NCBI RefSeq assembly: GCF_009996735.1
Contig: NZ_JAACYI010000002.1
Span: 186,001-250,000, forward strand
DNA: 64,000 nt
Reading direction: 5' to 3'
Source of the DNA: Cellulomonas sp. APG4
GTDB lineage: Bacteria; Actinomycetota; Actinomycetes; Actinomycetales; Cellulomonadaceae
Shown in pieces: positions 42,737-55,392 of the stretch (position 1 is its first letter; every line of letters begins with the position of its first letter). Both the position numbers and the translations under genes were made by a program. The notes below the pieces were generated by a model, which saw only the letters and a list, made by a program, of their open reading frames with translations, had not been told where the DNA came from and ran no database searches.

Positions 42737-43582
42737 TCACCGGTCCACGACCGCCCCGGTCACCCACCGCACGACGTCGTCGGCGACGACGTTCGGGTCG
42801 ATGACCTGCAGATGGTCGACGCCAGGGTAGGTGACGACGGTGACCTCGTGCCCCGCCTCGTGCAGCGCCGCCCCGAAGTCGTCGGTGAGCGCCTGCGGCA
42901 CCACCGCGTCGTCCTCGCCGTGCACGAGCAGGAACGGCACCTCGGGACGCTCCGACACCCAGGTGAGCGGGTTGCCGTCGGCCCACAGCTCCGGTTCCTG
43001 GCTGCGAGGCGCGTCGAAGAGCGCTCCCGCGACGGGCCCGACGCGCTCGACGTCGTACGGTCCGGCGAACCCGACCACGGCGTCGGCGTCGTGCGCGGGT
43101 GCGGCGCAGGCGGCGCCCTGGTCGGGGGCGAGGGCCGCGAGCGCCGCCAGGTGCGCTCCGGCCGAGTGACCGAGGAGCACGACGGGGACGTCCGGGACGC
43201 GCGCGGCGGCGAAGGCCGTCGCGCACGTGAGGTCCTGCACCGGGACCGGGTGGTGGTCGCCGGTGCCGTCCGTGCCGTAGGTGACGGTCAAGGTGGCGAG
43301 CCCGGCACTGCCCAGGGCGTCCGCGAGCACGTGCATGCCCGCCGGGTCGGCCGACCGCCACGAGCCACCCGGGACGAGCACGACGACCGCGTCGGGCCCC
43401 GCGGGCACCTGGAGCCTGCCGGCCCTGCCCGTGCGGTACTCGACCTCCGCCACGACGACCTCGGCTCGCGCGCCGTCGCCCGGCGGGCCGCCCTCGGCCC
43501 CCTCACCGGTGCAGGCGGCGACGCCGGCCACGAGCGCGAGGGCCAGCAACGCCGGGACGACGCGCCGTGCGCGAGGAGCCAT
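42737..43582 (-). CDS. Secreted alpha/beta hydrolase, probable lipoprotein
   Basis: 281 residues. Signal peptide (VVPALLALALVAGVAAC) ending in a plausible lipobox cysteine, then the alpha/beta hydrolase core: oxyanion strand VLVPGGSW, nucleophile in GHSAGAHLAAL, acid in VHGEDDAVVP and the late His in PGVDHLQVI. Resembles BD-FAE/carboxylesterase-like enzymes; the ester is unknown. ATG 43582 has no Shine-Dalgarno, but AAGACT ends six bases upstream (43589-43594), so the message may be leaderless. Divergent from the helicase gene across 44 bases. Confidence 0.85.
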   Translation of the reverse strand: MAPRARRVVPALLALALVAGVAACTGEGAEGGPPGDGARAEVVVAEVEYRTGRAGRLQVPAGPDAVVVLVPGGSWRSADPAGMHVLADALGSAGLATLTVTYGTDGTGDHHPVPVQDLTCATAFAAARVPDVPVVLLGHSAGAHLAALAALAPDQGAACAAPAHDADAVVGFAGPYDVERVGPVAGALFDAPRSQEPELWADGNPLTWVSERPEVPFLLVHGEDDAVVPQALTDDFGAALHEAGHEVTVVTYPGVDHLQVIDPNVVADDVVRWVTGAVVDR

Positions 43583-43626
43583 GGGGCAAGTCTTGCAGTG
43601 TCGGGGCACGCTGGAACACTCGTGCG

Positions 43627-45825
43627 GTGCCCCGATCCGAGCCCGACGTCACCCAGCCGTCCTCGTCGCCGTCGACCGGCCTCGACGAACCCGCGGAGGG
43701 CGCTCAGCGCGCGGCCGCCGAGGAGGTGCTCCGCCGCCTCGTCGGGCAGCCCGAGGCGACCCTTCGCACCGACCAGTGGACCGCGATCGAGGCCCTGCTC
43801 GCGGGTCGGCGGGCCCTCGTGGTCCAGCGCACCGGCTGGGGGAAGTCCGCCGTGTACTTCGTCGCCACGGCGCTGCTGCGCGCCGCAGGGCGCGGTCCCA
43901 CGGTCATCGTGTCGCCGCTGCTCGCCCTCATGCGCAACCAGGTCGACGCCGCGCGGCGGGCCGGGATCCGTGCCGAGACGATCAACTCTGCGAACACCGA
44001 GGAGTGGGACGAGGTCCACGCACGCGTCGCGGCCGGAGAGATCGACGTCCTCCTCGTCTCCCCCGAGCGGCTCAACAACCCGGGCTTCCGCGACGAGGTG
44101 CTCCCCCGCCTCGCCGCAGGCACAGGACTGCTCGTGGTCGACGAGGCGCACTGCGTCTCGGACTGGGGTCACGACTTCCGCCCGGACTACCGACGGATCC
44201 GCACCCTGCTCGGCGAGCTGCCTGCCGGCACCCCCGTGCTCGCGACGACGGCCACGGCGAACACGCGCGTCACGGCCGATGTCGCCGAGCAGCTCGGTGC
44301 CTCGACCGCCGACGACGCCGGTGCCGTGACCGTCCTGCGCGGCGAGCTCGACAGGCCGAGCCTGCACCTGGCGGTACGCGAGCTCGACTCGCACGCGGCC
44401 CAGCTCGCGTGGCTCGCACGGACCCTGCCGACCTACGAGGGTTCGGGCATCGTGTACTGCCTCACGGTGGCCGCGGCCGAACAGGTCACCGCGCACCTCG
44501 CGGCCGCCGGTCTGACCGTGCGGGCCTACACGGGGCGCACCGACCCGGCCGAACGTCTCTCGTGCGAGTCCGACCTCCTCGAGAACCGGGTCAAGGCCCT
44601 CGTCGCGACGTCCGCCCTCGGGATGGGTTTCGACAAGCCCGACCTCGGCTTCGTGGTCCACCTCGGTGCGCCCGCCTCCCCCATCGCGTACTACCAGCAG
44701 GTGGGGCGCGCGGGCCGCGCCACGCACCGGGCCGACGTGGTGCTGCTTCCCGGCCGGGACGACCGTGCGGTCTGGGACTGGTTCGCCTCGATGGCGTTCC
44801 CGCCCGAGGCCGAGGTGCGTCGTGCGCTCACGGCTCTCCGCGAGGCGTCGGGGCCGATGTCGACGGCCGCGCTGGAACCGCTGGTCGACCTGCGGCGCAC
44901 GCGGCTCGAGCTGATGCTCAAGGTCCTCGACGTCGACGGGGCGGTCCGGCGCGAGCGCGGGGGCTGGGTGGCCACCGGGGCCGGGTGGGAGTACGACGCC
45001 GAGCGCTACGCCCGCGTGGAGGAGACCCGCCGCGCCGAGCAGCAGCTCATGCTCGACTACGTACGCACGCCCGGTTGTCGCATGGCCCACCTGCGCCGAG
45101 CTCTCGACGACCCCGGCATGGACGGCGCTCCCGACTGGCGGTGCGGCAGGTGCGACCGGTGCGGCGGGACCTCGGCGGCCGACGCTCCCGACGACGAGGC
45201 GATCGCCGTCGCCCGGGCCCGCCTCGCCGTGCCCGGTGTCGAGATCGCGCCGCGGCGACAGTGGCCGAGCGGCCTGGGCAGGCTCGGCCTCGGTCTCAGC
45301 GGTCGCATCCCGCCCGCCGAGCAGCACGCGCCGGGTCGCGCGGTCGCGCGCAGCGACGGACTGGGCCTGGGCGGCGTGGTCCGCGCCCTCTACGCACCGA
45401 CGGCCGAGCAGCGGGCCGTCGAGGTCCCTGACGCTCTCGCGCACGGCGTGATCGAGGTCCTCGAGGCGTGGCGTCCGGCCGTCGAGGGCGTGGTGCTCAT
45501 CCCCTCGGCGTCCCGTCCCGGACTCGTCGAGCACCTCGCGCGCGGGGCAGCGGGCCACCTCGGGGTCCCCGTGGTCGGTGAGGTCCGCCCTGATCCGGAG
45601 TCCCCTCCTGGTCGGCACGACGTCAACTCCGCCCAGCGGCTCGCAGGCGTGGGCCGAAGGCTCTCGCTCGCGCTGTCACCAGCGGCGCTCGAAGGGCTTC
45701 CGGGCCGACGGGTCCTGCTGGTCGACGACAGGGTCGACTCGGGCTGGACCATGACCGTGGCCGCGCGCCTGCTGCGGCGGGCCGGCGCCGCCGAGGTGCT
45801 CCCGCTCGCCCTCGCGCTCGGCTGA
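43627..45825 (+). CDS. recQ: RecQ-type DNA helicase fused to a C-terminal phosphoribosyltransferase domain
   Basis: 732 residues. Helicase core: variant Walker A TGWGKS (69-74, GGGKS in most RecQ), SPLLALM (motif Ia), DEAH at 172-175 inside VVDEAHCVSDWGHDFRPDY, TATAN (motif III), and motif VI YYQQVGRAGRA. A zinc knuckle follows near residues 490-513 (PGCRMAHLRRAL, then CGRCDRCGG). After about 570 comes a PRTase-like domain ending in a PRPP-loop-like VLLVDDRVDSGWTMT at about 697-711. GTG 43627 has no Shine-Dalgarno; AACACT ends six bases before it. Substrate of the PRTase part is unknown; such fusions occur in Actinobacteria. Confidence 0.92.
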   Translation: MPRSEPDVTQPSSSPSTGLDEPAEGAQRAAAEEVLRRLVGQPEATLRTDQWTAIEALLAGRRALVVQRTGWGKSAVYFVATALLRAAGRGPTVIVSPLLALMRNQVDAARRAGIRAETINSANTEEWDEVHARVAAGEIDVLLVSPERLNNPGFRDEVLPRLAAGTGLLVVDEAHCVSDWGHDFRPDYRRIRTLLGELPAGTPVLATTATANTRVTADVAEQLGASTADDAGAVTVLRGELDRPSLHLAVRELDSHAAQLAWLARTLPTYEGSGIVYCLTVAAAEQVTAHLAAAGLTVRAYTGRTDPAERLSCESDLLENRVKALVATSALGMGFDKPDLGFVVHLGAPASPIAYYQQVGRAGRATHRADVVLLPGRDDRAVWDWFASMAFPPEAEVRRALTALREASGPMSTAALEPLVDLRRTRLELMLKVLDVDGAVRRERGGWVATGAGWEYDAERYARVEETRRAEQQLMLDYVRTPGCRMAHLRRALDDPGMDGAPDWRCGRCDRCGGTSAADAPDDEAIAVARARLAVPGVEIAPRRQWPSGLGRLGLGLSGRIPPAEQHAPGRAVARSDGLGLGGVVRALYAPTAEQRAVEVPDALAHGVIEVLEAWRPAVEGVVLIPSASRPGLVEHLARGAAGHLGVPVVGEVRPDPESPPGRHDVNSAQRLAGVGRRLSLALSPAALEGLPGRRVLLVDDRVDSGWTMTVAARLLRRAGAAEVLPLALALG

Positions 45826-45879
45826 CGAGCACCGGTACGGCCCCCGGGTGGTCGGCCGCCGGCGACCGCGGTCGAGCGC

Positions 45880-47208
45880 TCAGCCTCCGGCCGTGAAGCG
45901 CGCTCGTACGGCCTCACCGTGGGCGGGGAGGTCCTCGTCCTGCGCGAGCGCGTCGATGCGGTCGGCGAGCTCGCCGAGCGCCTCGCGCGCGTACTCGATC
46001 ACCTGGACCGGGCGCAGGAAGCTGTGCACCCCGAGGCCGCTCGAGAAGTGCGCGCAGCCGCCCGTCGGGAGCACGTGGTTGGACCCGGCCATGTAGTCCC
46101 CGAGCGACACGGGTGAGAAGGGCCCGACGAAGATCGCACCCGCGCTCGTGACACGTTCGGCCACCGCGGAGGCGTCGGCGGTCTGGATCTCGAGGTGCTC
46201 GGCACCGTAGGCGTTGACGACCTCGAGGCCCTGGTCCAGGTCGTCGACGAGCACGACGGCCGACTGGGGACCCGCGAGGGCCGTCGCGACGCGGTCGCGG
46301 TGCCGGGTCGCGGCCACCAGGCGCGGGAGCAGCTCTTCGACGGCGCCGGCCAGAACCGAGGAGTCCGTCACGAGGACCGACGCTGACGTGGGCCCGTGCT
46401 CTGCCTGCGAGATGAGGTCGACCGCTACGTGCAGCGGGTCGGCGGACGCGTCCGCCAGCACGGCGATCTCGGTCGGCCCGGCCTCGGAGTCGATCCCGAC
46501 GAGACCGCGGACGAGACGCTTGGCCGCCGTGACGTACTGGTTGCCCGGGCCAGTGATGACGTCGACCGCCTCGCACAGCTGCTCGCCCGGCGTGTCGCCG
46601 ACCGCGCCGTGGGCGAGCATCGCGATCGCCTGGGCCCCGCCGACGGCGTAGACCTCGTCGACCCCGAGGAGGGCGCACGCCGCGAGGATGGTCGGATGGG
46701 GCAGCCCGCCGTGCTCGGCACGGGGCGGGCTGCTCACGGCGAGCGACGCGACGCCTGCGGCCTGGGCGGGCACGACGTTCATGACGACCGAGGACGGGTA
46801 GACCGCGAGGCCCCCGGGGACGTACAGACCGACTCGCCGCACGGGGATCCAGCGCTGCCGCACCTGCGCACCCGGCGCGAGGTCGACCGACGTCGGGCTC
46901 GGCACCTGGGCCGCGTGCACCGCGTGCGCCCTCCGGATCGACTCCTCGAGCGCCGCGCGCACGCGCGGGTCGAGACCGTCGAGTGCGCGCTCGAGGGCCT
47001 CGGGGGGTACGCGGAGGTGCTCGGGCCGCACGCCGTCGAAGCGCTCCGCGAGGTCGCGGAGAACGGCGGCGCCGTGCAGGCGGACCTGCTCCATCAGCGG
47101 GGCCACCTGCTCCGCCGCGCCCGCGACGTCGAGCTCGGGACGAGGGAGCGCCGCGGTGAGCGCGCGCCGGTCCGGCCGCTGCCCCCGCAGGTCGATGCGC
47201 GAGATCAT
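45880..47208 (-). CDS. hisD: Histidinol dehydrogenase
   Basis: 442 residues. Two-step NAD-dependent oxidation of histidinol to histidine. Zinc-site and catalytic regions are intact: [21 protein letters not shown], the [15 protein letters not shown] signature and AEHLEIQ. ATG 47208 is preceded by TAGACT ending exactly six bases upstream (47215-47220), and no Shine-Dalgarno is seen, so the transcript is probably leaderless. The next gene downstream on this strand is 2.3 kb away and codes on the minus strand only after recQ; hisD is therefore cut off from hisC. Confidence 0.96.
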   Translation of the reverse strand: MISRIDLRGQRPDRRALTAALPRPELDVAGAAEQVAPLMEQVRLHGAAVLRDLAERFDGVRPEHLRVPPEALERALDGLDPRVRAALEESIRRAHAVHAAQVPSPTSVDLAPGAQVRQRWIPVRRVGLYVPGGLAVYPSSVVMNVVPAQAAGVASLAVSSPPRAEHGGLPHPTILAACALLGVDEVYAVGGAQAIAMLAHGAVGDTPGEQLCEAVDVITGPGNQYVTAAKRLVRGLVGIDSEAGPTEIAVLADASADPLHVAVDLISQAEHGPTSASVLVTDSSVLAGAVEELLPRLVAATRHRDRVATALAGPQSAVVLVDDLDQGLEVVNAYGAEHLEIQTADASAVAERVTSAGAIFVGPFSPVSLGDYMAGSNHVLPTGGCAHFSSGLGVHSFLRPVQVIEYAREALGELADRIDALAQDEDLPAHGEAVRARFTAGG

Positions 47209-47214
47209 GCGGCG

Positions 47215-47220
47215 AGTCTA
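47215..47220 (-). promoter_or_regulatory. Candidate -10 for a leaderless hisD transcript
   Basis: TAGACT six bases before the hisD ATG, in the 78-base divergent gap to the S4 gene. I found no -35 match. Confidence 0.45.
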
Positions 47221-47286
47221 GGCGCGCGACCGACCCGAGCGGCCCCGGGTCCACCTCCACGGCGAGCTCGGGGCACACTGGTCACC

Positions 47287-47508
47287 ATGGACGAGGAGAC
47301 CGTGCACGTGACCGATGTGATTCGCCTCGGTCAGCTCCTCAAGCTGGCCGGCGCGGCCGAGTCGGGCGCGCACGCACGCCACCTGCTCGACGAGGGTGAG
47401 GTGCACGTCAACGGCGAGCTCGAGCAACGGCGCGGACGCCAGCTGGGGGCGGGCGACGTGGTCACCGTGGCGCGGCCGGAGGGTGAGCTCACGGTCCGAC
47501 TCACCTGA
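47287..47508 (+). CDS. Small S4-domain RNA-binding protein
   Basis: 73 residues. A free-standing S4 domain: IRLGQLLKLAGAAESGAHAR, then the turn DEGEVHVNGELEQRRGRQL. Resembles YaaA/RlbA-type proteins, which bind rRNA or tRNA; the target is unknown. CACACT ends seven bases before ATG 47287, so the start may be leaderless. Divergent from hisD and convergent with the PPOX gene. Confidence 0.85.
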   Translation: MDEETVHVTDVIRLGQLLKLAGAAESGAHARHLLDEGEVHVNGELEQRRGRQLGAGDVVTVARPEGELTVRLT

Positions 47509-47545
47509 GCCCCGGCCCGCGCAGACAGACCGCGCGACGCCTCGT

Positions 47546-47994
47546 TCAGCGCGTCATGTACGCCGACCCGAGCACGCGACGGACGGCGACCCGCACGACG
47601 ACGCGTCGCGGGTCAGGCTCGAGGGTGCGGTACCTGCGGGCATAGCGTCGCATCGCCTCGGCGACCTCGTCCGCGTCCCGCGAGACCGTCGCCCGCCCCT
47701 CGAACGTCAGCCAGCGGCCTCCGTCGACCTGGCACACCGCCACGCGCAGGCCCTCGTCACCCGCACGCTCGATGTTGCGCACCTTGACCGACGTCCCGCG
47801 GCTCGTGATCCGCAGCACGCACTCCTCCGGGTCCCACGTGAAGCCCACGGGGACCACGTGCGGGCTGCCGTCGGCACGCAGCGTCGTGAGGGTGGCGAGG
47901 TGCCGCTCGGTGACGAAGACGTGCTGCTCGGGGGTGAGCCGGACGTCTCGACGCGCATGCGCGGCGGCCGACGAGGCAGGGGAAGGGCGACCAG

Positions 47995-47998
<4 letters not shown>
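47546..47998 (-). CDS. PPOX-type (F420/FMN-dependent) oxidoreductase
   Basis: 150 residues. Split-barrel fold of the pyridoxamine-5'-phosphate oxidase superfamily: FVTERHLATLTTLRADGSPH, VVPVGFTWDPEE, RNIERAGDEGLRVAVCQVDG and WLTFEGRATV. This arrangement is that of the F420-dependent PPOX class of Actinobacteria; a flavin variant is not excluded. Start ATG 47998 overlaps the dnaE stop (ATGA). Confidence 0.85.
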
Positions 47999-51540
<3,542 letters not shown>

Positions 51541-51547
51541 GCCGTCG

Positions 51548-51553
51548 ATTCTA
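51548..51553 (-). promoter_or_regulatory. Candidate -10 for a leaderless dnaE transcript
   Basis: TAGAAT, five of six bases of the TATAAT consensus, seven bases before the dnaE ATG at 51540. It lies in the 42-base gap after the rluD stop. Confidence 0.5.
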
Positions 51554-51582
51554 GGTGGCGGCGCCGACACGACCGACGCCCG

Positions 51583-52515
51583 TCACCGGGTGTCGCGCAG
51601 CCGCGCCCAGGCGTCGGCGAGGTCGTGCGGGTAGTCGCTGCGCACTGTCAGCCGCCGGCCGGTCGTCGGGTGGTCGAAGCCGAGCTGCACCGCGTGCAGC
51701 CACTGCCGCGTCAGGCCCAGGCGGGCGGCGAGTCGCGGGTCGGCGCCGTAGGTGAGGTCACCCACGCACGGGTGCCGCAGCGCCGCCATGTGCACCCGGA
51801 TCTGGTGGGTGCGCCCCGTCTCGAGGTGGACCTCGACGAGCGAGGCCGCCGGCACCATCTCGACGACCTCGTAGTGCGTCACCGACGGCTTGCCGTCCGC
51901 CGTCACGGCGAAGCGGTGGTCGGCCGTCGGGTGACGGCCGATCGGCGCGTCGACCGTCCCGGTGGTCGGTTCGGGATGGCCCTGGACGACGGCGTGGTAG
52001 ACCTTCTCGACCGTCCGCTCCTTGAAGGCGCGCTTGAGCACGCGGTAGGCCGCCTCGCTCTTGGCGACGACCATGAGCCCCGAGGTGCCGACGTCGAGCC
52101 GGTGCACGATGCCCTGCCGTTCGGCGGCTCCCGACGTCGCGACCCGGAAGCCCGCTGCCGCGAGGGCGCCGACCACCGTGGGCCCGGTCCATCCCGGCGA
52201 CGGGTGCGCCGCGACCCCGACCGGCTTGTCCACCACCACGACGTCGTCGTCCTCGTGCACCACGCGCATCCCCGGGACCGGCTCGGCCCGGACCACCGGG
52301 GTCGCGGGCGCGATGTCCGCGAGGTCGACCTCGAGCCAGGCGCCCGCCGTCAGCCGCTCGCTCTTGCCGACGACGCGCCCGTCGACGAGGACGGCCCCGG
52401 CCGCCGCCAGATCCGCCGCACGGGTGCGCGACACCCCGAGCAACCGGGCGATGCCCGCGTCGACCCGCTCACCGGCCAGCCCGTCGGGGACGGGCAGGGA
52501 CCGCAGCTCGCTCAT
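51583..52515 (-). CDS. rluD: RluA/RluD-type pseudouridine synthase
   Basis: 310 residues. N-terminal S4 domain ([20 protein letters not shown]) and the RluA catalytic domain with the catalytic aspartate in [15 protein letters not shown], preceded by [16 protein letters not shown] and followed by [13 protein letters not shown]. Probably modifies 23S rRNA; the exact uridines cannot be told. Start ATG 52515 overlaps the lspA stop (ATGA), the common actinobacterial lspA-rluD pair. Confidence 0.93.
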   Translation of the reverse strand: MSELRSLPVPDGLAGERVDAGIARLLGVSRTRAADLAAAGAVLVDGRVVGKSERLTAGAWLEVDLADIAPATPVVRAEPVPGMRVVHEDDDVVVVDKPVGVAAHPSPGWTGPTVVGALAAAGFRVATSGAAERQGIVHRLDVGTSGLMVVAKSEAAYRVLKRAFKERTVEKVYHAVVQGHPEPTTGTVDAPIGRHPTADHRFAVTADGKPSVTHYEVVEMVPAASLVEVHLETGRTHQIRVHMAALRHPCVGDLTYGADPRLAARLGLTRQWLHAVQLGFDHPTTGRRLTVRSDYPHDLADAWARLRDTR

Positions 52516-53081
52516 CGATCGTCCGCGGTGCCCGAGCCGACGGCGTCGTCGTCCGCCGTCCGGTCGAGCTGCTCGTGCGTGGGGTCAGGGCCAGGCCGCG
52601 AGCCGTCGACACCGATCCCGCGCAGGCTCAGCAGCACGATCAGCACCGCGGCGGCGACGATCGCGATGTCGGCGACGTTGCCCACGAAGAGGTCCCCGTA
52701 CGCGATGAAGTCGACCACGTGACCGCGACCGACCCCTGGCTCTCGGACGAGCCGGTCGACGAGGTTGCCCGCGGCACCCCCGAGCAGGAGACCGAGCGCC
52801 CAGGCCCAGCCGCGGGACCCGAGACGCGGCGCGACCCGGATGATCGTGATCACGACGACGACGGCCACGACGGTGAGCAGCCACGTCATGCCGGTCGCGA
52901 GGCTCAGGGCGGCGCCCGGGTTGTACAGCAGGGTGAGGCCGAGGAGGTCGCCGACGATCGGGGTCCGCTCACCCTCGACGAAGGTCGCCACCGCCCACAC
53001 CTTGGTGAGCTGGTCGGCGACGAGCACGGCGACCGCGAGCAGGACGAGGAGCACGACGAGCGTGGGACGAGCGGCACGCAC
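52512..53081 (-). CDS. lspA: Lipoprotein signal peptidase
   Basis: 189 residues. Aspartic membrane protease that cleaves before the lipobox cysteine; it would process the lipoproteins seen elsewhere in this window. Four membrane segments with [17 protein letters not shown], and the two catalytic aspartates in GNLVDRL and [10 protein letters not shown] polar tail of about 40 residues after the last helix is longer than in most LspA. GTG 53081 starts two bases after the DksA-like gene's stop. Confidence 0.94.
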   Translation of the reverse strand: MRAARPTLVVLLVLLAVAVLVADQLTKVWAVATFVEGERTPIVGDLLGLTLLYNPGAALSLATGMTWLLTVVAVVVVITIIRVAPRLGSRGWAWALGLLLGGAAGNLVDRLVREPGVGRGHVVDFIAYGDLFVGNVADIAIVAAAVLIVLLSLRGIGVDGSRPGPDPTHEQLDRTADDDAVGSGTADDR

Positions 53082-53083
53082 GC

Positions 53084-53554
53084 TCAGCGACGCTCCTGCT
53101 TCGCCTTGCAGGTCACGCACAGGGTCGCGCGCGGGAACGCCTGGAGGCGCGCCTTGCCGATCGCGCTCCCGCACGACTCGCACGCGCCGAAACCTGGGGC
53201 GCCGACACGGTGGAGGGCGTGCAGGTTCTGCTCGAGCAGGTCCCGGGTGTTGTTCACCAGGGTGAGCTCCTGCTCGCGCTCGAGCGCGCTCGAGCCGGAG
53301 TCGGCCTGGTCGTCCCCGGCGCCGTCGCCCGAGTAGCGCAGCAGCGCCGACAGCTCGGCGTCCGCCTCGGCGAGCTCGACCCTGAGCCGGCCGATCTCGG
53401 CCGTGAGACCGTCCGCGATCTCGCGGACCTCCTTGACCGTCCACGCCTTCTCGCCCTCGCGCACCGGGAATCCCTTGACAGCGGTCGCGAGGTCCGGCAT
53501 CTCGTGGACGGGCTCGGGCACGACCGCGGAGCTGACCGGGTCTTCGATCGCCAT
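53084..53554 (-). CDS. DksA/TraR-type zinc-finger protein
   Basis: 156 residues. Helical middle (ELAEADAELSALLRYSG, ALEREQELTLVNNTRDLLEQ) and a C-terminal four-cysteine zinc finger (GACESCGSAIGKARL and LCVTC). These small DksA-like proteins may bind RNA polymerase; the actinobacterial members beside lspA are poorly known. ATG 53554 has AGGGAG four bases upstream. It is preceded by the divIVA terminator. Confidence 0.85.
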   Translation of the reverse strand: MAIEDPVSSAVVPEPVHEMPDLATAVKGFPVREGEKAWTVKEVREIADGLTAEIGRLRVELAEADAELSALLRYSGDGAGDDQADSGSSALEREQELTLVNNTRDLLEQNLHALHRVGAPGFGACESCGSAIGKARLQAFPRATLCVTCKAKQERR

Positions 53555-53605
53555 GGCACTCCCTGTGTGCAGAAGGTCACGCGAGAGTAGACCTCCCACG
53601 CACGA

Positions 53606-53646
53606 CGCACAACGCACCACACCGCGAGGGTGTGGTGCGTCGTGCG
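53606..53646 (-). terminator. Terminator hairpin after divIVA
   Basis: An 18-bp inverted repeat with one mismatch (53606-53623 with 53629-53646) and a 5-base loop, 40 bases beyond the divIVA stop. It separates the division cluster from the lspA unit. Confidence 0.75.
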
Positions 53647-53686
53647 GTGGTCGCAGCGGGCCCGGGCGGCCTCCGCGAGGTTCGGC

Positions 53687-54376
53687 TCAGCCGTTGAACG
53701 GGGACTGCCCCTGCTCGCCGCCCTGGCGGGGAGCGACGGAGCTGCCACGCGCGTCGAGGTCGCCGAGCAGGTTCTCGAGGTAGCTCTTGAGGCGCGTGCG
53801 GTAGTCGCGCTCGAAGACACGCAGCTCGTCGATCTTGCGCTCGAGGAGGCTCCGCTCCTGCTCCAGCTGGGCGAGGGTCCGGTTCGAGGTCTCCTCGGCC
53901 TCACGCACGATGCGCGTCGCCTGGCTCTTGGCCTCGGAGATGATCCGGTCGCCCTCCTCCTGGCCCGAGCGCACGTAGTCGTCGTGCAGCTTCTGGGCCA
54001 GCTGGAGCATGCCGGTGGCGGACTCGGGCTCGCTCACGCGCTGCGACGGGGCCGCGGCCGCGGAGACGCGGTCCGAGACCGAAGGCGCGGGCTCCGGCGC
54101 CGGCGCGGGGGTCGGGACGGGCGCCGGTGCCGGCTCGGGCTGGGGCGCGGGGGCCGGGGCGGCCTGGGCGGCACCCCCACCGCGGCTGAGCTCGGCGATG
54201 CGGCGCTCAGCGGCAGCGAGCTTGCTGGTCAGGTCCTCGTTCTCGGCGGTGACCGCGCGCAGCGTGTTGACGACCTCGTCGAGGAAGTCGTCGACCTCGT
54301 CCTGGTCGTAGCCCTCGCGGAACTTGGTCGCCTGGAACTTCTTGTTCAGGACGTCGTCTGCCGTGAGCAGAGCCAT
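53687..54376 (-). CDS. divIVA: DivIVA/Wag31 polar growth protein
   Basis: 229 residues. The N-terminal lipid-binding domain reads LTADDVLNKKFQATKFREGY and DQDEVDDFLDEVVNTLR, as in Wag31. A Pro/Ala/Glu-rich linker of about 45 residues follows (alternating PAP repeats), then a long coiled coil (about 120-205) and a short polar tail. It recruits the wall machinery to poles and septum in Actinobacteria. ATG 54376 has GAGGTGA five bases before it. TACCGT (54439-54444) upstream could be its -10. Confidence 0.94.
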   Translation of the reverse strand: MALLTADDVLNKKFQATKFREGYDQDEVDDFLDEVVNTLRAVTAENEDLTSKLAAAERRIAELSRGGGAAQAAPAPAPQPEPAPAPVPTPAPAPEPAPSVSDRVSAAAAPSQRVSEPESATGMLQLAQKLHDDYVRSGQEEGDRIISEAKSQATRIVREAEETSNRTLAQLEQERSLLERKIDELRVFERDYRTRLKSYLENLLGDLDARGSSVAPRQGGEQGQSPFNG

Positions 54377-54518
54377 GCTGTCACCTCGGTTTGAGTCGTG
54401 CTGGTCGGGCCCGGGCAGTCCGCCGACCGCCACGCCTCACGGTAGCGGACATCGTCGATGGTGCACGGGCTGGGGCCCACGAGCGCCCGGCGTGTCGGCA
54501 GGGTCGCGCGAGCGGAGG

Positions 54519-54803
54519 TCAGAGGGCGGAGAGCACCGAGAGGAGGATCCAGGCCACGAACATCACGATGACGAAGGCGAGGTCGAGCCGCAGGCCGCCC
54601 AGGTTGAGCGGCGGCACGACCTTGCGGACCGCGCGCAGCGGCGGGTCCGTCACCGTGTAGGCGGCCTCGGCCACCACCAGCACGACGCCGCGCGGGCGCC
54701 AGTCCCTGGCGAACACCTGGATCCACTCGAGCACGAGCCGTACGAGCATCAGCACCACGAAGAGCAGGACGACGAACGCCAGCAGGTCGGTGACGAGGCC
54801 CAC
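54519..54803 (-). CDS. YggT family membrane protein
   Basis: 94 residues. Two hydrophobic segments (LLAFVVLLFVVLMLVRLVLE and DLAFVIVMFVAWILLSVLSA) flank the hallmark loop TDPPLRAVRKVVPPLNLGG. The family is tied to division genes but its function is not established. GTG 54803 begins three bases after the sepF stop. Confidence 0.9.
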   Translation of the reverse strand: MGLVTDLLAFVVLLFVVLMLVRLVLEWIQVFARDWRPRGVVLVVAEAAYTVTDPPLRAVRKVVPPLNLGGLRLDLAFVIVMFVAWILLSVLSAL

Positions 54804-54806
54804 CGG

Positions 54807-55280
54807 TCAGCTCTGGTTGAAGAAGCCGCGCGGGTCGCCCCCGGCGACCTGCTCCTCGCCCGTGATCTCGACGTGCTCCGGGGAGAGGAGGAACACCTTG
54901 GTGGTGACCCGCTCGATCGCCCCGTGCAGGCCGAAGATGAGGCCCGCCGAGAAGTCCACCAGCCGCTTGGCGTCCGCGTCCGTCATCTCGGAGAGGTTCA
55001 TGATCACGGGAGTACCCGACCGGAAGGCCTCACCGATGACGCGCGCGTCGTTGTAGGAGCGCGGGTGGATCGTGGTGATCCGACGCAGGTCCCCCGACGG
55101 GCGTGCCACGGGAGCCTCGTGCGACGCGCCGCGGTGCAGCGGCGTCACCTCGGCATGGTGCTCCGGCTCGTGCGGCACGTCGTACTCCTCCACGTACTCG
55201 TCCACGTACTCGTCGACGTGCCCGCGCTCGTCCTCGGCCAGGCCCAGGTACAGCATCGTCTTGCGCAGCGCTCCGGCCAT
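54807..55280 (-). CDS. sepF: Cell division protein SepF
   Basis: 157 residues. N-terminal amphipathic membrane anchor ([13 protein letters not shown]), an acidic linker rich in [12 protein letters not shown], and the FtsZ-binding core [19 protein letters not shown] with [12 protein letters not shown]. SepF tethers FtsZ to the membrane in Actinobacteria that lack FtsA, and no ftsA is seen here. ATG 55280 is chosen because GGGAGG lies seven bases before it; ATG 55295 is less well placed. Confidence 0.95.
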   Translation of the reverse strand: MAGALRKTMLYLGLAEDERGHVDEYVDEYVEEYDVPHEPEHHAEVTPLHRGASHEAPVARPSGDLRRITTIHPRSYNDARVIGEAFRSGTPVIMNLSEMTDADAKRLVDFSAGLIFGLHGAIERVTTKVFLLSPEHVEITGEEQVAGGDPRGFFNQS

Positions 55281-55300
55281 CGCGCGGCCTCCCATCCCCC

Positions 55301-55320
55301 AGCGGTCCCGGTGGACCGCT
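55301..55320 (-). other. Short hairpin upstream of sepF
   Basis: A perfect 8-bp stem (55301-55308 with 55313-55320) and 4-base loop in the 112-base gap between pgeF and sepF. It could be a weak terminator for pgeF or a sepF leader structure. Confidence 0.35.
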
Positions 55321-55392
55321 CCCAGGTGGGGCGATCCGGTCGTTGCTCACGCTAACCCAGCCGCCTGCGCAGACCTGCGCGACACGCCCGCG

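Noticed and set aside
41872-45879. A mobile element bringing recQ into the his operon.
   Set aside because: No transposase, inverted repeat ends, target duplications or change in GC were seen.
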